A stretch of DNA of 64,000 nucleotides, from assembly GCA_007922225.1 (NCBI GenBank), contig ML679969.1:16427999-16491998 (forward strand), given 5' to 3'. Below are positions 55,706 through 64,000 of this stretch, piece after piece. The notes under the pieces were generated by a model. It was not told where the DNA came from. It saw only the letters and a list, made by a program, of their open reading frames with translations, and made no database searches. Source of the stretch: Emydura subglobosa. Taxonomy: Eukaryota; Chordata; Testudines; Chelidae. Each line of letters opens with the position of its first letter. Within the stretch, counting starts at the first letter, position 1. Both the position numbers and the translations under genes were made by a program.

Positions 55706-58581
55706 ATCTCCCAGGCACTCGGCTTTGTGAAGCCCTGAGGTGGATCTCGGCAGCCCCTGATACTGGCTCCCCAGACAGGTCAATGCGTGGGCTGCTCTCT
55801 GGGGCACGCAGCTGGGGTCAGTGGCATGGAAATCCGCTGCTAGCTCGACTTTGGGGGACTGGGACCCCGGGAGGACAGCAGCAGGTTCCACAAAGCGCTT
55901 TGCTTTTCAGCACCAGTTAAAGAGGCTTATGCACCTTAGGATTCTAATAGCTGCTTTGTGCTTTTTACAAACCCTTGGGGCTGACTCTGCAAAGGGCGAG
56001 AGGGCCTCGGGGTCTGGGACCGTAGGGGTGCAGAGACAGCAGCAGACAAATCCTCAACACAAGATGGCTTCCTCCGCCGCACGGGTTGCCAAGAAGTGTT
56101 CAGGTCACTCCGTACATCTGGCATCCTGCTATTCACAGCCTGGCTTTGACGACAGCACAAGCCCATCACTCTGCGGGGGACACAATGCAAAGTCTGCTCA
56201 AGGAGCCTGGCTCAAGCAGCCAGGCCAGCGAGCGGAGGACAGAGCAAGTGCAGGCTCAAACCGCTGCAGTAGAGCTGGGCACCGGGCTAAGGGACCCCTG
56301 CTGAGGGCGTCTTCCTCAGGCAAGCGATAAAGCAGGCACTGTCCACAGCTCCTGGGCTGCAAAACTGCCTGACCTCGACACCACTGACCCCGGCACCACT
56401 CCCTGCTGCTGGCGTCTGGGCCTGAAAAAGTGGGGAGCCTTCCAGACCAGACCATGTTCAGTGCAGAGTCCAGCCCAGCCCATCTCTCCAGTCCCTGCAC
56501 ATTCGGCAAAGGAGAGCTGGCCTTTCCATGTTTGCTCCCAAAGCACAGCTCCAGCGCTGGCTAATGATGAGGTTCCAGCAGACAGCTGGCCAAGGGAAAG
56601 CAGGGCCAGGATCGTCTCTTTCCGACGTCTGTACAGCACCCCAGCGCAGTCACGCATAGACCCGCTCACCACTGTGCCCCATACCCCTAGCCAGAGGAGT
56701 GGCATAATCGCCAATAGCAACCCCCTGGGGAGGGTGAGATCCAGCTGCAGCTCCCGTGGTTAGCTGAGCCCTGGAGCCGGGGGGAGCACATGTGGGCAAC
56801 ACGTGGGAGCAGGTGGCACCCTTCAGAAGGCAGGGCACTGGCTGCCCAGCAGGAAAGAGGCTGTGTGAACAGCAGCGACAGGCCCCTCTGGTTACCCGCC
56901 TTCTGCATCCTCCTGGGATGGTGGACAGAGCAGCTGCCCTCTTGCTCAGCTCTGGGGATGCGCCAGCACAGCCCCAAAGGGGTTAGGAAATGGCAGCTGG
57001 CTCATCTCTCTGGCCGAGACCTTTTGCGATCCTTCTCACTGTCCACGGAGCAGCTTGGCAGCTCCTGAATGCACCGCGGAACAATGGCAGTGCGTTCTTG
57101 TGGGGCGGCCCCCTCGGGAGGTGCCTCGGAGCTGTGCAGCCAGGACCCGTCCCTCCACGGGAATCCAGCCTTCCACTAGCCTTCCACTAGCTATCGCCAT
57201 AGAGATGCGCCGGGCAGCTGCTGCAGATGGTGCCAAGGGCTGGGCCAGCCCTTGTGGGAAGAGCCGGATACCGCTGGCAGCAGGAACGGCCCCCCGTCCC
57301 CCAGAAAAGCCCAGCTGCGCCCCAGGCCCTCGGGCTCAGCACAGCCTAGTGGGTCAGGCTGGGGAGTTTTAAGCTCTGGAAGGAGTGTGCTTTGGTGGTT
57401 ACAGCAGAGGGCTGGGACCCAGGACACGAGTGCAGGGCCTACACTGGGCGCGTCCCCCTCGGGCTCAGTGATCCCCACCAGAAAACATGGATGCTTTTGC
57501 ACCCCAGGGATAATTAATGCTCATGGAGCTCGCCCAGCTGCCGGGGGGCTGACGCATTACACACACGGGGCAGCACTTGGCTCTAGGACACGGCTGCCCC
57601 TCACACAGCAGCACCCTCCACGGGAGCTCTGCCCCACGGGGCAGCAACTGCTGCCAGCTTCCTCAGGGACTCGAGGGTAGAAGCACAGCCACCCAGTCCA
57701 CTAGCTGTGGGTTGCAGGAAGGGGCCGACGCGTGGTCCCTTGCCCTCCATCAGTGCTGCTCCCAGAGCTGGCTTGAGGGATGGCAACGCAGGGCCTGAGC
57801 CTAGCATGGGGACACAGCAGGGGCACAGAGAGTCACATGTGGGTGGAGGGGCCAGTGCCAGGCGGAGCCATCTGCCCTCAGTGACTTTTCCCCTGGAACC
57901 CGCGTCACTGTCTCCCATGGGGCAAGACAGAAACAATGCTACAGGCTCGGAGCACCTGGATTCCTGCCACAGGCAGCCTGCTGTGCCGGTAAGTCCCTGC
58001 TTCCTGGCGTGCCAGGACCTATCCCACTGACAGTCAGCCTGAGTTAATGAGGGAGCAGCAGCCCAGCCCTGGCCCTTGTGGACTCTGTGGCAGGGAGCAC
58101 GCACCTGCTGGGGGGAGGAACCTGCTCCCTTAAACAAAGCCAGGCTCCAAGAGAGGGGCTCTCCCAAGAACAACCAGCAGGCAGTGACAGGAGGGGAACC
58201 TGCGTGGGCAGCCCATGCCTTGCTGGAAGCCTCCCCGCTTATGGAGCAGGGACTCAGAAGGCCTAGAGCTGGCTAGGAGTTAGGAGGTGAAATCTGGCTT
58301 TGCCCAGTCCCCTCCACACACACAGGGCAGCACCCCGCCCAGCCAGCCTTGGACACGGGCCTATTGTGAGAGAGCCTCCCCCGAGCACAGGCCCCGGGGC
58401 TCAGGTGAGATCCCAGCCCCAGCCCCCGCTCCAGAGCCCCCAGAGGAGCACAGACACGCTCGTTACTCCCTGTTCTCTTCCCATGAGTCAACACTGACGT
58501 GTTCTAACCGATACCACAGACCAGCTGGCCCGAGATAATGCTAAATCCTCACAGGAAGGCTGGGGCCCAGGAAGCACTCAC

Positions 58582-58626
58582 CCTGAAGAGCAGCTCAGCT
58601 CGGCCGCGAGACACTCCCCACGCCAT
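58582..58626 (-). other. Possible alternative first exon of PLEKHG5
   Basis: On the minus strand ATGGCGTGGGGAGTGTCTCG opens a 15-codon frame (MAWGVSRGRAELLFR) ending exactly in phase 0 at a strong donor AGG|gtgagtg. This phase fits the V-C-H-H exon at 47914. The evidence is only start context, phase and donor; it may be chance. Confidence 0.25.
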
Positions 58627-61434
58627 TCCATGCTGCCTGCACTGACCTGGGAACCAGCTCCCCTCCCATGCCTCTGCGCTCTGCTGGAATGGGGCGTCTG
58701 GCCAGGCCCTGCTTCCCCTGGCCTCAGCCCAGCTGTGTGCAATAGGGCAAAGCAGCTCGCCCCATCTCCACTAGCACTTATCACCTGTCCTAGCCTGCCC
58801 TGCTCAAGGGCTCAGCCAGCCTGTGTGGCTGCTTCCTAGGCGGGCAGCAGGTGGGCAGAGGGGGCACTGCCAGCCCCTCCCCCAGCACTCCTTCACTGCA
58901 CCCCAGGGAAACTGGCCACAGCCCAGCCCAGTGGTTCCCATCCTGCCACTCCAAGCACATGGGCGCTCTCAGCCAACTTCAGGCGAGTCGCACAGAGCAG
59001 CCCAGCCAGGGGCCCAACTCAGCAAGGTGTGGGGGCTGGTGCCTGCTTTAAGGGCATGGCTACACAGCTCCGCATGCAGCACTTCCAGGACAGCCCCTGC
59101 CCCGTAGAGCCAGGCAGAGCTGCTGGCTGCTCAGCCAGGCGCCTGGCCATTGGGAGGATGACCCCTGCCAGCCACCAGCAGCATTTGTGCAGCCTGGCTC
59201 ATCTGGGTGGCAGCAAGCCACAGTGAGGGGAGGGGAGCTCCCAGCAAGGCAGCAGCTCATGCAGCGAGCAATCCATATGCCTGTGCAGTGAGAATGCCCA
59301 GGGAACAGGAGAAGGAACGCAGGCAGAGACACCAGCCGCTGCAATCTCAAGAGCCCGGGGACCAACTGGATGAGGAAACCGATATTTCAGGCCTAGGCTA
59401 GAAATATCCAGCCCGGTACAGAGCTGCAAAATGGGACAGGCTCTAGAGTCCCTGCTCTGCAGGGGGCAGCTAGCCTCCATGCTTGCCTTCGACAGAACAG
59501 AGCCCGCTGTGAGCGCTGTCTGCCAGGGTGGGGCTGGGCTCCCAGTCGCACAGGCACTCAGGCCAGCTGGGAATTAGAGTTTCCAGTGGTCACGCTTCGT
59601 GCACCAATGGCCCAGAACGCAGGGGGAGCTGGGGGCCCAAGAGATAGCCTGATGGACAAGAGGGGGCACATGCATGTGAAGGCTAAACCAATGGGGCAGG
59701 AATGGGAAAGAATCCCACTGCAGTGTGACCAGATCATATGATGGCTGATGGCAGAAATGCACATGCAGCAGTTGCAGACCCATGCTACAGGGAGAGAGGG
59801 CTACATGTCCCAGGGGCAGGCTGTCTCTCTGCACTGGCCATGGCCCACATCTGATCCCTTCACTCCAGCCCCCTTACACCCGGACAAGATACCATCTCCC
59901 TCTCCTGCGCCGGTGAAGAAGAGAGACACATGGATCCCCTCGGGGCAGACGCTCTCCCCGCACTGCAGCTCATAGCTAGCAGGAAGCTGCTGCTGGAGCT
60001 TTGTCTGTGTGGAGGAGAGGGACCCCTCCCAGCCAGTCCCAGTGGTGACGGAGACCGGGGGTTACACATATCCCAGCAGTGTTCAAGCGCTGCGAAGCCA
60101 GCCCAGGCTCCCAGAGATTAAACACTAGGTGGTTTGGGCTGCATGGACAGTTATGTAACCCCAGGGGGAAACCCCAGCGACAGAGGTTTAACATTCAACA
60201 CAAGCCTTTTGGAGGGGAAGCTGGATCTGCCCTGGCCAGCTGCAGTGCACGGGCCAGGGCCCTTTGAGGCAGGGGACCCCACTTCTGGCTGAATTCTGGG
60301 CATGCCCAGGGAGGCAGTGGGCTGGAAAGAACTCTCCCAAGTGGGTCACTTCCACTCTGAGGGATGCTTTGCAGGAGAGTTATGCTGCATGGAAAATCCC
60401 CACGGCAAGATCCTCCTGCCAGAGGTGCCCCGTGGAGCCCAGCCTGCATGCAGAAAGCAGCACCAGCTCTGTGCTGCATGAGCAGCAGAATGGCGAGGCC
60501 TTAGGAGGCCAGTCCGGGCACAGCACCTCCATGGCACCTAGAGCCCCTGGCAGTAGCATGCAGCAACTCCTGCCCACCCGACCTTGGCCCTAGGAAAGAG
60601 CGACCCATCAGCATTCAGTGTGTGCGGCGGGCTATACTGTACAAACTCCCCTGAGGCAGCAACGAAGCCTGAAATCTTGCATAAACCTGGGGAAAATATT
60701 CATGGCACCTCTGCAGCAAAGACTGGCTGCACGGAACTGGGCTCCAGGCAGGGGCTGTCCCCTCTTATGGGAAGCAAGCTCCCTGTAACTCCATAAATGT
60801 TGCCTTGCTTTACCTGAGTGCTGCTGCATCTTCTACCCTAGTGCAACTGGCACCTGCTAGCTACCAGCGGGGCAGAGCACTCGGAAACCAACAGTTTAGG
60901 CCCTAAATTTCACCCAGCTCCAAAATGTCCTAATACTCAGGTAAGAAACGATCCCCAAGCGAGCAACCCCAGCTGGTCACCCAAACCAAGAGACACGCAT
61001 CCTGTCCTCTCATACACGCCCAAATGCCAGGCTCTCATGCAGCCTGGCGCTCCCCCAGCACACGAGATGTACAGCCCCTCTCCTGCTGCCAGCGCACAAC
61101 CTGCACCTTACTAATTCCAGAGCTTCAGCAGAAACACTGAACACGCCCCTGCTGAGCGGCAAGAGAGACAATCGTGTTTGCACATTTAAACCACTGGTGC
61201 TGTCCTTGTGACCCCAAGTCTGCTCTAAAGAGCACGAGTGGCTTGCAAAGACATGGTTGTTTCACAGGAAACTCCCGTCACAGTCAACCAGTTTCTGCAT
61301 CAGATTTTTCCAGGGATAATGAGATTTATTTAAAAAACCCAAAATCCTGCTGCTAAGATACTGGATCCAGAATCGTGGCATCCAAGCCAGGCCTTGCCTA
61401 AGCAGGTGCAGGGTTCCCCGGGGGCGGGGGGTGG

Positions 61435-62157
61435 GTGCAGTATCTGCACCTTTGTGTGGCTGAACTGTATGAGTTGGGTCTCAGACTGCAAGTCCTTGGA
61501 AGGAGTCCCACAGTTCCCACGGTGCTAGAGCTGGCACCTTGTGGCACTCACCAGCCTGCCAGTCACCACTGGTCACATCTCATCTCTAAGGATAATCTGG
61601 CAAACTCCCCACAAGGCGCCTTGTGCCACAACATGCCCAAGAATTCTGGAGATGACCTTCCTGATAAACCGAAGCACTGCCTGGGGAAGCTTTGTCCACA
61701 ACAGTCTAGCAAAATAAGGAGTCAGCTATTGCCAAAGGTACTTAGAGTCCAGCTGGAGCTAGCTGCAGCTTGTCATTTAAATCAGTTATGTGCTTGGAAA
61801 CAGTCTTTGTTGCTAATTAGTGTGAAGTATCTGCTGAAAGGAAGGTGGAGAAGAGAAGGGGCAGTCTGGGGAATGGTTAGACCCCCTAAGGAAATGCAGC
61901 ATTTTAAATCATCATGCTGCTTTCCCACTTGCTCCGAGTTTGCTGTGACCAATTGTCCTGGCGGTAAGCAGCACCTTTTACTGCTCCGAGAACCCAGTGT
62001 TTTTAGTCTCTGCAAAGGCCGGATTTCCACATACTGGGGTAAGGCCAGGAGACTCCACATCTCTGCCGTGATGACATCTCCTTGGGCAGTTGCCCTGAAC
62101 CTGCTGGATCGTATGTACATTTCACCCTCATTTAAAGTCCCATCCAGCCATCACTAA
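61435..62157 (+). other. Unrecognised 240-codon open frame
   Basis: The frame opens with GTG and runs to a stop after SHH. It is rich in Leu, Ser, His and Cys, with no domain or repeat that I recognise. I see no splice context or strong start. It lies in a region of lower GC where a 240-codon frame is less expected by chance than elsewhere here, but a random frame or a decayed repeat is still the likeliest reading. Confidence 0.15.
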
Positions 62158-63481
62158 CTGTCTCGCGCCTGTAGCATTAACCTTTAGCGAGCTGGTCTGC
62201 GCACCCAGGGGTGGAGGCATGTGGCCTGGGACTCTCAGGAGCCCCCAGGCATTTACTCTAGTTGATAACATTTACTCAGCCACAGCTTTGGGACATTAGC
62301 CAAGCCCCACCTGCCAGGGGAGGACGAGGGCACAGGTCTATACCTGGTGCCTAAGCCAGAGGGGATGCTCCTTTCCGCATGGTGTACCTTGACCGGGGGC
62401 TGACCCTGACTGTTCACTACCCCAGGGACTGGCTGCACTAGGAACACCCCCCAGCTCCAACAACCTTCCCATACTCCAGCCCCGAGATGGCCATTCAGAG
62501 ACTCACCGATCCACTGGGGAGCCCCTCGGGGCCGCTCTTGCCCTCCGTGCAGGCCCTTACATCACTCAGTCTCTGCCTCATCACAGCACTGTGCTTCGCC
62601 AGGCTCTGGCAGGCAGCATGCAGCTTGCTGCGACACTGAGCGGGCCAAGCTCAGCTGAGCCCGATGCCTCCTCCCAGCACGGGGACAGTGCGGGCAGGAA
62701 CAGGGCTGGGTTCTGAGCTCCAGAGAGCGCTGGCCCGGGGCTGGCGTCCCTGCATCCCTCTCCCTCACACAGCCCCAGACGGATGTGCAGGGGAAATCAG
62801 CGGACACAAAGCCATGCTAAAGCTGGCAGCCGGATAATTAGGGCTGTCGGAATCTACCACCTCCATTGCAGGCAGAGGCAGACAGCTGGAATGTACCATT
62901 CATCCACCGCATCTGCCTGCTCCACAGCGCAGGGCAGGAAAGAGGCACCGGCCCTTTTCACACTGTGAAAGTCAAGTCCACCAAGCAGGGCAGCCCTGCA
63001 GGACCCGGAGACTGGAATGCACGAAGAGCCCCAGTAGCTGTGCCTGGGGACCTGCAGGCAGGGGACTGAGGAAGGCAGTGCTGGATTCAAAACCAAAGTC
63101 CCTGGCTCCAGACTCCAGGGAAGAGCAGCCACAGCCCTCTTGCAGCCAGCCGCCCGGCAGAGGGGGCACTGTGGCTGGAGTCGGGGCAGGGGTGGCAGGA
63201 CCGGACACCCACACTTCCCACAGCCCATTGCTGTTTGAGTGACAGTGGCACCCAAAAGCCCCAGCTCGCTGGGCAGGGCGCACACAGTGTTGAACTCCTA
63301 TAGCTTGAATCAGTTACCAGGGATGAGCCCGTCAGCCTGGAACCTGCCTCACCTCAAACCCAGGCCCAAAGCTTCACCCCGAATTCCAGCCCCCCCCCCG
63401 AGGCTCAAATAATCATCAGTCAGACCAAAGACACGCAAGATTGGCTTGGAAATCAGATTTGTTTTTTTAAAATGTTGTTTA

Positions 63482-63516
63482 GTCACATGACTCCAAGAGC
63501 TGGAGCTTTAAGGAAA
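63482..63516 (+). repeat. Dispersed repeat, copy 2
   Basis: gtcacatgactccaagagct followed by ggagctttaaggaaa is the partner of 19363-19397. A T-rich, A-rich stretch lies upstream (63455-63480), and a run of similar words (gagagctggcaactccgccc) downstream suggests the element continues to about 63590. Confidence 0.6.
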
Positions 63517-64000
63517 CTGCCACCAACTATTGAGCGACTGGTGCTGAACTCTTGAGAGCTGGCAACTCCGCCCCCTACAACCTTGAAAGATGCCAGGTGG
63601 TCTGACACGTCGATTACCTGGCTTCGTGTGCTCCAGCCCAGCCAGGCCAGCAACAAGCAGCTGAGCCTGCGTTTGCCAGAACAGAAAGCACTGTGAAGAC
63701 TCTACCCCAGCCACTCTCCCCTCTCTACACGATGGCCCCTGTCTCAGATGGGCCTCCCCAGGTTCCCTGCCATCCAGCCAGGATCCCCTTCCTCACTTAG
63801 TGGTCTGGGATGGGCAGGAGAACTGCAGCCCCTGCACTGACGACTCCTCCAAGTCAAGCTGTGCCTCTGGAGCTGCTGCAGTGCCCGTCACTACGAGGAG
63901 CTGGGGCTGCCTTGGTCAGAGGGCCGGGCCGGGCCTGGCACAGGCCATGCCACAGCAAGTCTTAGGAGGCCCGATTTTACCAGGGCACCAGACACAGCAT

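Larger units (their letters stand above)
49538..64000. other. Region upstream of, or first introns of, PLEKHG5
   Basis: No recognised gene. It holds SINE-like fragments (52040-52119, 55580-55705, weak at 57394-57434), a minisatellite-like block (51640-51790), a full CRE motif (51410-51417), a possible first exon (58626-58582) and one long unrecognised frame (61435-62157). In human, PLEKHG5 has distant alternative first exons and NOL9 follows. I see no NOL9 exon here. Confidence 0.45.

Noticed and set aside
62253..62447. Minus-strand frame ending PPVK at a donor-like gtacac, then reading V-H-H-A-E, considered as a PLEKHG5 first exon
   Set aside because: The donor gtacac is weak, and the V-H-H-A-E likeness to the downstream exon is in the intron part, so it is coincidence. 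No other support.

Overview
The window is vertebrate nuclear DNA, most likely from a turtle or a closely related sauropsid. It is GC-rich, has GT-AG introns, and carries degraded CR1 retrotransposon 3' ends and tRNA-derived SINE fragments of the kind common in turtles and crocodilians. Three protein-coding genes can be read exon by exon. They match the order and orientation known for human 1p36.31: ESPN (+), TNFRSF25 (-), PLEKHG5 (-).

Layout. Positions 1-7,140 hold the 3' part of ESPN. A long terminal exon (296-2083) carries a tail resembling that of espin-like (ESPNL). It is followed by the three exons that encode the end of the espin actin-bundling module (6396-6939), one of which is only 12 nt. 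Positions 7,140-9,800 are intergenic. TNFRSF25 (DR3) occupies 18492-12375 on the minus strand in ten exons whose phases join without conflict: signal peptide, TNFR cysteine-rich repeats, one membrane helix and a C-terminal death domain, 424 aa in total. Its 3' UTR continues to about 11.2 or 9.8 kb. Positions 18.5-24.9 kb are intergenic, with repeats and a 100-N assembly gap (21417-21516). PLEKHG5, a RhoA exchange factor, runs from 49266 down to 27429 on the minus strand in 21 coding exons (1064 aa), with a 2.5 kb 3' UTR below it. Positions 49.5-64 kb contain no recognised gene and are probably the upstream or first-intron region of PLEKHG5.

The three genes are not an operon and have no shared pathway that I can infer. 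ESPN bundles actin in hair-cell stereocilia and microvilli, TNFRSF25 is a lymphocyte death or costimulatory receptor, and PLEKHG5 activates RhoA. No prokaryotic, viral, CRISPR or rRNA/tRNA gene was seen.

The most notable observations are these. PLEKHG5 has a 10-nt last exon that adds the PDZ-binding end -SEV, and the preceding splice donor itself spells a stop codon, so retaining the intron would remove only the last two residues. The ESPN locus carries an alternative ESPNL-like terminal exon upstream of the actin-bundling exons. A TATA-containing promoter candidate for PLEKHG5 has nested upstream AUGs. A 1 kb non-autonomous transposon-like element with near-identical ends lies inside TNFRSF25.
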